Assembly: GCF_002553505.1 (NCBI RefSeq)
Contig: NZ_PDCP01000019.1
Coordinates: forward strand, 36,364-100,363
From: Mycolicibacterium agri
GTDB taxonomy: Bacteria; Actinomycetota; Actinomycetes; Mycobacteriales; Mycobacteriaceae
Reading direction: 5' to 3'
DNA: 64,000 bases
Both the position numbers and the translations under genes were made by a program. Every line of letters starts with the position of its first letter. The first letter of the stretch is position 1. The notes beneath the pieces were generated by a model that did no database searches, was not told where the DNA came from, and was given only the letters and a program-made list of their open reading frames with translations. This document shows, in pieces, positions 32,707 through 41,681 of the stretch.

Positions 32707-33291
32707 ATGCGCAGCGCCACCGACACCGCCGACGAGATCCTTCGGTGCGCACGATCGCTGATCGTCGCCGGCGGTTACAACGGGTTCAGCTACGCCGACA
32801 TCGCCGCGATCGTCGGGATCCGCAAGGCGAGCATTCATCACCACTTCCCCACCAAGGTCCACCTCGTCCGCACACTGGTCGAGCGGTACCGCGAAGAGGC
32901 CGTGGGCGGTATGGCCGAAATCGAACGTCGTTCGCCAAACACGGTCGGTCAACTACGCGGTTACACCGGCTACTGGGAGGCCTGCATCGGCGAGCCCACG
33001 ACCAGTTACTGCGTATGTGCCCTTCTGGCCAGTCAGATTCCCGTTCTCCCAGAAGAGGTCGCACTGGAAGTGCGGGCGTACTTCCGCGCGCTGTCGGCAT
33101 GGCTCGCATCCGTCCTCGACCGTGGCGCACAGGAGGGCGAATTGGTCTTGTCCGATAATGCCCAATCCGAAGCCGAGATGTTCATGGCGACGGTGCACGG
33201 GGCGATGCTGTCGGCTAGGGCCTACGGCGATCCGAAGATCTTCGGGGCGATCACACAACCCATGATCGAACGTCTGGTGCGCCGACGCTAG
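32707..33291 (+). CDS. TetR-family transcriptional repressor
   Basis: Repressor of 194 aa. Residues 8-55 form the helix-turn-helix (EILRCARSLIVAGGYNGFSY, then GIRKASIHHHFPTK). The C-terminal ligand domain has two cysteines in SYCVCALLASQ, resembling the AcuR/DhaR-like branch of TetR proteins. ATG 32707 is taken as start because the frame upstream crosses the palindromic operator. The operator separates it from the MFS gene, so the regulator is probably autorepressed; the MFS gene could be a second target only if another site exists. Confidence 0.85.
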   Translation: MRSATDTADEILRCARSLIVAGGYNGFSYADIAAIVGIRKASIHHHFPTKVHLVRTLVERYREEAVGGMAEIERRSPNTVGQLRGYTGYWEACIGEPTTSYCVCALLASQIPVLPEEVALEVRAYFRALSAWLASVLDRGAQEGELVLSDNAQSEAEMFMATVHGAMLSARAYGDPKIFGAITQPMIERLVRRR

Positions 33292-33348
33292 GACCTAGTT
33301 GATTTGCGCTGCCGTGCTTCGTATCGCGAGTGCGGAAACCACTAAAGA

Positions 33349-33948
33349 ATGGAAAACAAGGTGACAAGTACAGCTCTGAATACGCCCATAGCCACGGACA
33401 CCGACAACCATTGGCTGCATTCGTATTACCTGCTGCGCGCCGCGGTTGCCGGCGTCTGGGTTGCCGCCGCATTCATCATCGGCACCCAGGTCTCGGCGGT
33501 CGCGGGTGTTCTGCTTGTGCTCTACCCACTTTGGGATGCGGTAGGCAATCTCATGGATGCGCAACACAACGGCGGACTGAGGCGAAACCCGACCCAGACG
33601 CTCAACACCGTCGTCAGCATCCTCACTGCTGGGGCCGTGGCAATAACGCTCGCGATCGGCATGAACGCTGTGCTCGGCATGTTCGGAGTGTGGGCGACGC
33701 TGGCAGGGCTTTTCCAGCTCGCGACAGGAGTGCGTCGGTGGAAAAACTATGGCGCGCAATGGCCCATGATCCTCAGTGGCGCTCAGTCGGCACTCGTCGG
33801 CATTCTGTTCTTGAAGCAGGCCAACGCACCCGAGGTGCCTGGCGTCGCCGACATCGCGCCCTACGCAGCGTTCGGCGCCCTCTACTTCCTCATCGCGGCT
33901 GTCTGGCTGGCCGGATCACAGGCACGTCGGCGCAAGAGCACATCCTGA
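33349..33948 (+). CDS. DUF308-like integral membrane protein
   Basis: Membrane protein of 199 aa with about six hydrophobic segments, beginning after residue 25 (YYLLRAAVAGVWVAAAFIIG). The repeated small-helix pattern, with an aspartate near the second helix (YPLWDAVGNLMDAQ), resembles the DUF308/HdeD-like family. Start ATG 33349; GTG 33361 is also possible and has GGAAAACAAG ahead of it. A strong terminator follows 25 bases after the stop. No function can be given. It may be transcribed with the TetR gene 57 bases upstream. Confidence 0.65.
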   Translation: MENKVTSTALNTPIATDTDNHWLHSYYLLRAAVAGVWVAAAFIIGTQVSAVAGVLLVLYPLWDAVGNLMDAQHNGGLRRNPTQTLNTVVSILTAGAVAITLAIGMNAVLGMFGVWATLAGLFQLATGVRRWKNYGAQWPMILSGAQSALVGILFLKQANAPEVPGVADIAPYAAFGALYFLIAAVWLAGSQARRRKSTS

Positions 33949-33973
33949 TATCGATGGAACCTCCTCGTGAAGC

Positions 33974-34003
33974 GCTTCCCGCCCCAGTGCGGGAAGCGTT
34001 TTC
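33974..34003 (+). terminator. Rho-independent terminator
   Basis: CGCTTCCCGC (33974-33983), loop CCCAGT, GCGGGAAGCG (33990-33999), then TTTT at 34000-34003. A perfect 10-bp GC-rich stem followed by a short T-run, 25 bases after the membrane protein gene, is a clear intrinsic terminator and unusual in mycobacterial-type DNA. Confidence 0.8.
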
Positions 34004-34029
34004 ATGTCGTCGCACCCTTTGCGAGGTAA

Positions 34030-34253
34030 CGCCGCTACGCAAGTGCAGCGCGACGCCCATCGTCATCCTGCCGGTCTCGCCCCACATGCCCAGCTTTGCG
34101 TCGTGGAAGGAATACTTCTCGCCGCGCCGTGTACTGACTGTCAACCCGTCGCCGGTGACCAAAATGACGATCTCCCTTGCGCCGCGACCACCGCGTCCAG
34201 AGGTAGACGCCACCGAACAACAGCGCCAAAGCCGCCGCCTGGAATCCATACAT
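34030..34253 (-). pseudogene. Small membrane protein, frameshifted and truncated
   Basis: From ATG 34253 the minus strand reads a hydrophobic segment, MYGFQAAALALLFGGVYLW, then TRWSRRKGDR. At about 34175-34185 the sensible reading jumps frame to EIVILVTGDGLTVSTRR, GEKYSFHDAKLGMWG and MTMGVALHLRSG. Together this looks like a one-helix protein with a small beta domain of a type I associate with mycobacteria. After HLRSG near 34035 similarity stops. So one frameshift and a lost 3' end are suspected. The call rests on pattern only. Confidence 0.4.
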
Positions 34254-34597
34254 TACGGGGCCCTGTGACCCAGAACGGAGGTTGCGCGACAAACTGGCGC
34301 ACCCCGTAAGACCTGCTCACATCGTTCATCGCTCGAGCGTGCCCACCTCGACCGGCTACCGATCACCGGTCCGCTCCGTTTCCTGGCGTGAGCACAACGC
34401 GCACAAGTGCGCCCGCCTGGCACCTCCGAAATTCTCGCTGTAGATGCGAATCGAGGTTTCTGTGCAGGCACCGCCGCCGGCGCCATTGGCACCACTGATC
34501 GTAACCATCGGCAAACGTCATGGCCGTCGGCAATTCGCAGGCTCTGCAAATCGGTTCCCTTACTTAGAGGTTTACAGCCTGCCGAGAGGATCGATCC
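34254..34597. other. Gap without a recognisable gene
   Basis: About 340 bases between the suspected membrane-protein remnant and the GNAT gene. Short frames exist on both strands but show no domain, signal or ribosome binding site. Base composition is slightly less GC-rich than that of the flanking catabolic blocks. Confidence 0.4.
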
Positions 34598-35269
34598 ATG
34601 TCGACACAGCGTGCAAGCTCGCGAAGGAGTCGACCGGTGCGCCGCGTGGACCCCGACATCGTCGTTCGCGAGTGGCGACCTGAAGACCTACCCAATCTCG
34701 AACGCCTTGGCGCTCAGCTCTCGCGCCGCACGTTGGCATCGCGATTCCATGGTGGAGCCACTGGAATACCGGAGGACTACCTGAATTACATCCGTCAATG
34801 GTGGCCAACGCGCTGGAATGCAGCAGTTGCGTTGCGTGGTGGGATATTGATCGGGTGGTCCGAGTACAGCCTTGACCACACCGACCTGCGCGGAGCAGAG
34901 GTCGGGGTATGCGTTGCCGAAGCGGAGCAAGGACGCGGTTTGGGAACTGCCTTGGTCAGAGCAGCCATAGATCTGTGCGTAGCACGCGACGTGAGCACTA
35001 TCCATGCTCTGGTCAGTGACGACAACGCGGCAGCGTTGTGCCTCTATCGAAAAGTGATGCCGCGCAACGGCGAAAGCAAAGCAACTGGCCATACTGTGAC
35101 CTACCGCCTCGACATCGAGCCCAGCGCCTTCACACTGTCGTCGGCGGCAACAGCCTCCGTTACGGTCGCCGGTGAGGAACCCCGCACCTCGCGCTCGCCG
35201 CTGCGGGCGGTACAGACGGGTGGACCCCGAAGCGGAAAGCTTCGAAGACGTAGGAGAATTCGGCGATGA
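34598..35269 (+). CDS. GNAT-family N-acetyltransferase
   Basis: Predicted acetyltransferase of 223 aa. The acetyl-CoA loop is AEAEQGRGLGTALVRAA near residue 108, preceded by the strand EVGVCVAE and followed by VSDDNAAALCLYRKV near 140, the usual GNAT layout. The last 50 residues (after LDIEPSAF) are a basic, low-complexity tail outside the domain. ATG 34598 follows GAGAGG by about ten bases. Its stop overlaps the next start by four bases. Acceptor unknown. Confidence 0.75.
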   Translation: MSTQRASSRRSRPVRRVDPDIVVREWRPEDLPNLERLGAQLSRRTLASRFHGGATGIPEDYLNYIRQWWPTRWNAAVALRGGILIGWSEYSLDHTDLRGAEVGVCVAEAEQGRGLGTALVRAAIDLCVARDVSTIHALVSDDNAAALCLYRKVMPRNGESKATGHTVTYRLDIEPSAFTLSSAATASVTVAGEEPRTSRSPLRAVQTGGPRSGKLRRRRRIRR

Positions 35270-36162
35270 AGCCTGCCGACAGACAGCTGTTCCTCATCAC
35301 TGGCGCCACCGGGAAAACGGGCCGGCATGCCGTTCGTCTTCTGGTACAACGAGGGTTTCGCGTACGCGCCCTGGTACATCGGGAAGACGATCGCTCTCGG
35401 TTGTTGACAGAGGCCGGTGCTGAAGTCGTCATTGGCGACCTGCTGGATATGCCGACCGTCCGCGCAGCATTGGACGGCGTCAACCGCGCGTACTTCACCT
35501 ACCCGATCCGTCCCCATCTACTCGAGGCCACTGCAGTTTTCGCGCAGGCAGCGCACGATGTTCGTAGCGTCGATGCAGTAGTGAACATGTCGCAAGTTTC
35601 CGCACGGCCCGACGCTGTGAGTAATGCGGCACGACAACATTGGCTGGCCGAGCGCTGGCTCGATTGGACACCCTTGCGGGTCACGCATCTGCGGCCGACG
35701 TTTTTCGCTGAGTGGCTGACTCAATTTGGTGTCTACAACGAACACGAGGGCGTGCTCGCGTTGCCGCTTGGCGACGGCAGGCACGCGCCTATCGCGGCCG
35801 AAGACCAGGCGCATGTCATCGCCGCCATCTTGGCGGATCCCGAGCCACACGCGGGAAGGGTGTATCCCCTGTTCGGACCGGTGGAGATGCACCATGACGA
35901 GATTGCCGCAGCGATGTCCCTCGCACTTGGTCGACCGGTCCGGTACGAGCCCATCACCGTTGCGGCGTTCGCTGAGAAGCTTCGCGCCTCCGGCGCTGGC
36001 GAGCACTTGATTCAACACCTGAGCAATGTCGCGATCGACTATCAGAACGGAATCTTCGCCGGCACCAATGACGTCGTGGAGACGGTCGGGGGCAAAAGCC
36101 CCATGACGGTCGAACACTTCGTGGCGGCGAACCGACGAGAGTTTGCAGTCAAGGCGCGCTAG
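35266..36162 (+). CDS. NmrA-like NAD(P)-binding protein
   Basis: Atypical short-chain dehydrogenase of the NmrA/ergot-alkaloid EasG-like group, 298 aa. It has LITGATGKTGRHAVRLLVQR at residues 10-29 and the Rossmann strand GAEVVIGDLLD near 57; the segment around SQVSARPDAVSNAARQHW replaces the usual SDR catalytic YxxxK. Such proteins act as NADPH-dependent reductases of reactive carbonyls or as redox sensors. TAGGAG precedes ATG 35266, which overlaps the GNAT stop by four bases. No regulator is next to it. Confidence 0.72.
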   Translation: MKPADRQLFLITGATGKTGRHAVRLLVQRGFRVRALVHREDDRSRLLTEAGAEVVIGDLLDMPTVRAALDGVNRAYFTYPIRPHLLEATAVFAQAAHDVRSVDAVVNMSQVSARPDAVSNAARQHWLAERWLDWTPLRVTHLRPTFFAEWLTQFGVYNEHEGVLALPLGDGRHAPIAAEDQAHVIAAILADPEPHAGRVYPLFGPVEMHHDEIAAAMSLALGRPVRYEPITVAAFAEKLRASGAGEHLIQHLSNVAIDYQNGIFAGTNDVVETVGGKSPMTVEHFVAANRREFAVKAR

Positions 36163-36276
36163 CAGAGCCCAAGTAGCGGAGGCCGTACAACTCAGCCGCC
36201 CGATGAGCCACGCGATTGCGCCAGATGCGCAACGGTCACTTTTCGGTCTCTCAACGAAATACAGTGGCAATTAGAG

Positions 36277-37754
36277 TTATCCGGCGTCTCGATATGCTTC
36301 CAGCAGCCGCAGCCAGACCTCGCTGATTGTTGGAAAGCTCGGCACCGCATGCCATAACCGACTGATGGGCACCTGACCCACGACTGCGATAGTCGCTGAA
36401 TGCAGTAGTTCGGCGACTCCGGGACCGACGAACGTCGCGCCAAGCAGAACCTCCCGCTCGGCATCGATCACCAGCCTCGCACGCCCTGTGTAGCCGTCGG
36501 CGTAAAAGTTCGCCCCGGGCACCGATTTACCGAGATCGACGTCGACCACTTGAACCTGATACTCGGCATCACGAGCCTGTGCGGCGGTGAGACCGACTGC
36601 GGCGGCTTCCGGATCGGAGAAGAACACCTGCGGCACCGCGAGATGGTCGGCAGTAGCGACATGTGCACCCCACGGTTCGGTGTCGAGTGGCTCACCCGCT
36701 GCCCGCGTTGCAATCGCCGCGCCTGCGATACGCGCTTGGTATTTGCCCTGATGGGTCAGCATGGCCCTACCGTTGGCGTCGCCCAGCGCATAGAGCCAGT
36801 CGCCGTCAACGTCTGTGACGCGTCCCGTGTCATCCACGGTGATCCAGTCGCCTGGGGTCAGGCCGACGGTGTCGAGTCCGACGTCGCTGGTCAGGGGTTC
36901 ACGACCGGCGGCGAAGAGAATTTCGTCGACCTCAAGGTCGGTGCCGTCGTCGAGCACCACAGTCACCGGGCCCACGGCGTTCGGTCGGCGCAACTCGGTG
37001 ACCGATACACCGGTACGTACGACGACGCCGGACTCGGTTAATCGCTGTCCGACTAGTTCACCGACAAACGACTCCATCCGCGGCAGGACGTCCTTGCCGC
37101 GCACGAGCAGCGTGACCGACGCTCCTAGCCCCTGCCAGGCGGTCGCCATTTCCACACCAACGCCGCCGCCTCCGACGATTGCCAATCGATGGGGGACAGA
37201 ACTACTGTCCGTGGCCTTTCGGTTTGTCCACGGACGAGCTTCGACGATCCCTGGCACATCGGGAACAGCCGCGATGCTGCCGGTGGCGATGACGACGGCG
37301 TGGCGGGCGCTGAGGCTCTTGGCACCTCCGAAAGTCTCTACCGACACCTTGCGGATGCCGGTTAACCGCGCGTGGCCTCTAAATAACTGTGCACCAATCG
37401 CTTTCACCCATTCAGCCTGCCCAGCATCGTCCCAGTCGGTTACGTAGGCATCGCGACGCCTGAATACGCCGTCGGCGTCGATGGGTCCGGTTACAGCTTC
37501 TCGGGCGCCTTCGACGCGCCGGCATCGGCGACCGCGGTGACGGGGCGAAGCATGGCCTTGCTGGGGATGCAGCCCCAATACGAGCACTCTCCGCCAACCA
37601 GTTCGCGCTCGACCACGGCTACGCTCAGTCCGGCGGCTCGCGTGCGATCGGCAACGGTCTGCCCGACGGGGCCCGCGCCCAGGACGATGACGTCGAAGAG
37701 TTCGGTGTCGCGCCCCTGCATGGTCGTGTCGATCACGATGTCGTGCTTCTGCAT
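36277..37754 (-). pseudogene. NAD(P)/FAD disulfide-oxidoreductase-type protein, frameshifted
   Basis: Flavoprotein of the dihydrolipoamide dehydrogenase/mercuric reductase superfamily, about 490 codons, broken once. The first part (37754 to about 37520) has FDVIVLGAGPVGQTVADR and the redox-active GGECSYWGCIPSKAMLRP. The sensible reading then shifts frame at 37516-37523 and continues VEGAREAVTGPIDADGVF, HRLAIVGGGGVGVEMA, YALGDANGRAMLTHQG and the dimer domain, ending HAVPSFPTISEVWLRLLEA. In that last motif a phenylalanine stands where the classical HPT histidine would be. Without the shift the first frame stops at 37491. A missing base would restore the gene. Divergent from a LysR regulator. 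Confidence 0.78.
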
Positions 37755-37921
37755 TTCCTGCCCCTTTCGGCCCATGTCTTTGGCAACCGGATGGACCGCC
37801 AAGCAGGACAACGGGATTAATACGGCCGGGTATTGCGCTTGGCTATGTCAATCGCTGATGACGGCGATAAGCTAATTGGCTACCTTGCAGGTGGCTTCGC
37901 TGTGTAAAGGGATGACAGGTC

Positions 37922-38830
37922 GTGGAGCTGCGCGAGTTGAATGCGTTTGTGGTCATCGTCGAAGAAGGCGGAATGTCCGCAGCGTCTCGCCGGCTTCACG
38001 TCAGCCAGTCGGCGTTATCGCAAACAGTCAACGCGCTGGAGCGCGAGCTTGGTGTAAAGCTACTTGTTCGAAGCAGCACTGGCGTCGGTCCGACGGAGGC
38101 CGGGACGGCGTTGCTGGGCGAGGCCCGTGCGGTGCTCGCTCGGCAAGCTCAGGCGCTACGCACGATGGCGAACTACACCAACAAAGCTAGCGGAGTCATC
38201 AGATTGGGTGTGCCGTTGGAGCCACCGCGTGGCATGCTGCCGCGGACGCTCTCGCGATTCACCGAGAGCCGGCCCGACGCTCGAGTCGTTCCCCATTATC
38301 TGTCCAGTTCGGCACAGTTCGCCGCCCTTCGCGATGGTGAGCTTGACGTCGGTCTGGTCCGTGAGCGTCACGCTGGATCTGAGTTCGACGCCATGCTGGT
38401 CAACCGGGAAACCCTCGGGGTTCTCACCACATTGGAGGTCTCCACCAAGCTTGCCGGCCAACACGGGATTCCCCTCGACGCTCTCGGCGGAATGGAATGG
38501 GTGGGGTTTCCCCGTCAAGACTCTCCGGCCTGGTACGACGAGCTGACCGCAATCCTGCGCAGTCACGGAATTGACATCGCCCTTCCGCGGCAAGAGCACG
38601 AACTCATCCCCGCGGTGAAGCTGATCAGCGTTGGCGCGAGCGGTGGACGAGCGTTCGCGCTTGCCCCCGAAGACTGGCCGCATCCCCGTCCCGCCCACAT
38701 CGCGTGGTCGCCGCTCGTTGCCCACCCACTCATCCGTCGCACATGGGTGGTGTGGCCGGCCAATTCGCGTCGCCGCGACATTGGACACCTGATCGCTGCC
38801 TTCGAGGAGGCGGACATCTCGGACAGGTAG
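37922..38830 (+). CDS. LysR-family regulator
   Basis: LysR-type regulator, 302 aa. Helix-turn-helix at residues 1-60 (LNAFVVIVEEGGMSAASRRL, SQSALSQTVNALERELG), then the effector domain (GVIRLGVPLEPPRGMLPRTL near 92). GTG 37922 is preceded by AAGGGATGACAGG. It is divergent from the frameshifted flavoprotein gene across about 170 bases, the usual layout for a LysR target. An SDR gene follows 150 bases downstream on the same strand and could be a second target. Confidence 0.82.
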   Translation: MELRELNAFVVIVEEGGMSAASRRLHVSQSALSQTVNALERELGVKLLVRSSTGVGPTEAGTALLGEARAVLARQAQALRTMANYTNKASGVIRLGVPLEPPRGMLPRTLSRFTESRPDARVVPHYLSSSAQFAALRDGELDVGLVRERHAGSEFDAMLVNRETLGVLTTLEVSTKLAGQHGIPLDALGGMEWVGFPRQDSPAWYDELTAILRSHGIDIALPRQEHELIPAVKLISVGASGGRAFALAPEDWPHPRPAHIAWSPLVAHPLIRRTWVVWPANSRRRDIGHLIAAFEEADISDR

Positions 38831-38980
38831 CGACACCGGTTGACCGAAAGGCCATTCGTCGCGCTAATAACCGCTATCTGGAGTTGGCATCGTGCCCAGC
38901 AATAGATCCGATCAGCCGATGGGTTCTCTCCGTCAACGGCGCGGAGCCGTCATCTATTCGGCTCAAGCGGGAGGACCATG

Positions 38981-39694
38981 ATGCAGATCGAAGGTTCAGT
39001 CGCGTTTGTGACCGGCGCGAACCGAGGATTGGGTCGCGCATTCGTGCAAGCGCTTCAGTCCCGCGGTGCAACGAAGGTCTACGCCGGGGTCCGCAATCCC
39101 GACCGGCTCACCCTGTCCGGAGTCGTGCCAATGAGGTTCGATCTCACCGAACCGGCCTCGATCGCCGCCGCGGCACAGCACTGCCGTGATGTGACGCTGC
39201 TGATCAACAACGCCGCACTCGGCAAGGTGAACGTGGGTGCCCTCGATACCGCATTCATCGATCTGTCTCGCGAGATGTTCGAGACCAACTTCTATGGCAC
39301 CGTCCGGTCCTGCCAAGCTTTCGCTCCTGCCATCGTGGGCAATCGACCCAGCGCGATCATGAACGTATTATCCGACGCCACATGGTTCGCGCGACCCATG
39401 GTGTCCGCGTACTCGGCGACGAAATCTGCCGCATGGAGCTACACGAACGCACTGCGTGTGGAGTTGCGCGAGACCGACACACAGGTGGTGGGCCTGCACG
39501 TCGGCTTCATCGACACCGACATGGCGCGCGATATCGACGCCGTGAAGAGTTCGCCCGACTTCGTCGCACACGTCGCCCTGGACGGACTCGCACGCGGCGA
39601 CGAGGAGGTCCTCGCCGACGAACAGTCCCGCCTAGTCAAGCGGACGCTATCCACCGAAGACGGTTACTACCTGGACCCCCCGCCCCTGGTTTAA
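38981..39694 (+). CDS. Short-chain dehydrogenase/reductase (SDR)
   Basis: Classical-type SDR of 237 aa, probably NADP(H)-dependent. The coenzyme loop is VTGANRGLGRAFVQAL near residue 10, LLINNAALG near 75 provides the NNAG-like motif, and SAYSATKSAAW near 148 holds the catalytic Tyr and Lys. ATG 38981 is preferred over ATG 38978 because GGGAGG is then six bases away. It follows the LysR gene. Substrate unknown. Confidence 0.8.
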   Translation: MQIEGSVAFVTGANRGLGRAFVQALQSRGATKVYAGVRNPDRLTLSGVVPMRFDLTEPASIAAAAQHCRDVTLLINNAALGKVNVGALDTAFIDLSREMFETNFYGTVRSCQAFAPAIVGNRPSAIMNVLSDATWFARPMVSAYSATKSAAWSYTNALRVELRETDTQVVGLHVGFIDTDMARDIDAVKSSPDFVAHVALDGLARGDEEVLADEQSRLVKRTLSTEDGYYLDPPPLV

Positions 39695-39810
39695 CGAATT
39701 CGTGGGGACTGCTCCTGCGAGCACAGGGCGTTTCAGCGTGGCGGCGTACGCGGGTTAGGGTCGTTCGATCGGCCTCAGCGAACAAGTCGATAGAAAAGTT
39801 GAGCACATCC

Positions 39811-40833
39811 ATGACCGCAGCAGACACGTCGGCACTCGAAGCGCGGGTCGGCCACTACTACCAGATGGACAACACCTATCTGGTCGGCCGCGAGAAGCTA
39901 CGCGAGTACGCGCGCGCCGTTCAGGACTACCACCCGGCGCACTGGGAGGTCGCCGCAGCGGCCGAGCTGGGCTATTCGGACCTGGTCGCGCCGCTCACCT
40001 TCACCTCGACGCCCGGCATGACCTGCAATCGCCGCATGTTCGAGCAGATCGTCGTCGGCTATGAGACCTACCTGCAGACCGAGGAAGTGTTCGAGCAGCA
40101 CCGCCCGATCGTCGCCGGCGATGAACTGACCATCGACGTCGAGTTGACGTCAGTGCGCAGGATCGCGGGCCGCGACCTGATCACCGTTACCAACACTTTC
40201 ACCGACACCGCCGGCGAGCGGGTGCACACGTTGCACACCACGGTCGTCGGCGTCACCGCCGAGGATGTGGATCCGAAGATCAAGGAGTCTGTCGCGAAGG
40301 CGATGATGCATGACGTCGACATCCTCGCGATCGGCGCCGACGAGGAGTACCACAAGACGGTGCGCCCGCCCCGCGAGGTGCGAATTGCCCAGGAAGGTAT
40401 GACCCGCACCCCCGGAACACCGTCGTTCGACGATGTGAAGGTCGGCGACGAGCTGCCCGTGCAGCACACCCGGCTGTCCCGTGGCGATCTGGTGAACTAT
40501 GCCGGCGTGGCCGGCGACGCCAACCCGATCCACTGGGACGAGACCATCGCCAAACTGGCCGGCCTTCCCGACGTCATCGCCCACGGCATGCTCACCATGG
40601 GTCTGGGCGCCGGGTACGTCTCCAAATGGTCGGGTGACCCGGGCGCGGTGACGCGCTACGCGGTGCGGCTGTCGGCGCCCGCGATCGTGTCCGCCGAGGG
40701 CGCCGACATCGAGTTCAGCGGCCGGATCAAGTCGCTGGACCCGGAAACCCGCTCCGGCGTGATCATGGTCGCGGCGAAGTCGGCGGGCAAGAAGATCTTC
40801 GGCCTGGCGACGCTGAACGTCCGCTTCCGCTGA
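39811..40833 (+). CDS. Fused HadA/HadB-type (3R)-hydroxyacyl dehydratase
   Basis: Double-hotdog dehydratase of 340 aa. Residues 10-160 are the HadA-like, degenerate domain (VQDYHPAHWEVAAAAELGYS, TFTSTPGMTCNRR). Residues 190-340 are the HadB/MaoC-like domain with the hydratase-2 motif GDANPIHWDETIAKLAGLPD, in which Asp and His are catalytic, and VIAHGMLTMGLG. In mycobacteria HadA and HadB are usually separate genes of the fatty acid synthase II system; fused homologues exist. It should dehydrate 3-hydroxyacyl-ACP or -CoA. ATG 39811 is the first good start after the SDR gene. Confidence 0.82.
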   Translation: MTAADTSALEARVGHYYQMDNTYLVGREKLREYARAVQDYHPAHWEVAAAAELGYSDLVAPLTFTSTPGMTCNRRMFEQIVVGYETYLQTEEVFEQHRPIVAGDELTIDVELTSVRRIAGRDLITVTNTFTDTAGERVHTLHTTVVGVTAEDVDPKIKESVAKAMMHDVDILAIGADEEYHKTVRPPREVRIAQEGMTRTPGTPSFDDVKVGDELPVQHTRLSRGDLVNYAGVAGDANPIHWDETIAKLAGLPDVIAHGMLTMGLGAGYVSKWSGDPGAVTRYAVRLSAPAIVSAEGADIEFSGRIKSLDPETRSGVIMVAAKSAGKKIFGLATLNVRFR

Positions 40834-40847
40834 GGGGCTGCTCTGGC

Positions 40848-41669
40848 ATGAGTGTTGAGGTGACCGGGCGGGTGACCATGCTCCGCCGCTACCCGGTGAA
40901 GTCGATGTTGGGTGAGCAGTGCGCGACGCTCGACGTGAATCCGCCTGGCGTAGTGGGTGATCGGCGTTACGCGTTCATTGACGACGAGACCGGCAGGGTC
41001 GCCACCGCCAAGAATCCACGCCTGTGGCGCCGTCTGTTGCAGTGCTCCGCGGTCACTGCCGCCGACGGTGTCGTGGTGACGTTGCCCGACGGCCGGACGG
41101 TGCCGATCGACGAGGCCGCGGAGCCGGTGTCAGAACTCTGCGGCCGCAAGGTGCACGTCGCCGATGAACGGTCGGCAGGCGCCGTGGTCGAGCGGTCCGA
41201 CCCGATCGATGTGCTGACCCACGGCGTCGACGCCGAAATCGAAGCCGCCCTACTGGAAATCGCTCAAGGTACCTCTGGTGGTGCGTTCGTCGACCATTCG
41301 CCGGTACACCTGATCACCACCGCGACGCTGGACGCCGTCGGCCTCGGCTCGGACGAGGCGCTGCGCTACCGGCCGAACATCGTGATCGAGACTCCCGACG
41401 GATGCCCGCCGTTCGTCGAAAACGATTGGGTCGGTATGACAATCCGCGTCGGCGGTGTCGCATTGGACGGCACCATGCCGACGCCGCGCTGTTCGGTGCC
41501 GACGCTGGAACACGGCGCGATGCCACGCTCGCCGCAGGCCGTTCGCTATCCGTTCGAGCACAACCGCGTCGAGGCAGGCGATTTCGGCAACCTGCCCTGC
41601 GCCGGCCTCTACGCGGCGGTCAGCGTCGGCGGCACGGTGCGTGAAGGCGACGAGGTCAGGATCGACTGA
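40848..41669 (+). CDS. MOSC-domain protein
   Basis: Protein of 273 aa with an N-terminal MOSC beta-barrel part (VTMLRRYPVKSMLGEQ near residue 8, GVVGDRRYAFIDDETG near 33) and the C-terminal MOSC domain (PNIVIETPDG and TPRCSVPTLEHG, where the conserved cysteine lies). MOSC proteins handle sulfur for molybdenum cofactor or act in molybdenum-dependent N-reduction (mARC/YiiM type). The molybdenum hydroxylase encoded at 17-21 kb is the only visible possible client in this window. It follows the dehydratase by 14 bases and converges with the LLM gene. Confidence 0.8.
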   Translation: MSVEVTGRVTMLRRYPVKSMLGEQCATLDVNPPGVVGDRRYAFIDDETGRVATAKNPRLWRRLLQCSAVTAADGVVVTLPDGRTVPIDEAAEPVSELCGRKVHVADERSAGAVVERSDPIDVLTHGVDAEIEAALLEIAQGTSGGAFVDHSPVHLITTATLDAVGLGSDEALRYRPNIVIETPDGCPPFVENDWVGMTIRVGGVALDGTMPTPRCSVPTLEHGAMPRSPQAVRYPFEHNRVEAGDFGNLPCAGLYAAVSVGGTVREGDEVRID

Positions 41670-41681
41670 CGCCGACGGCGA

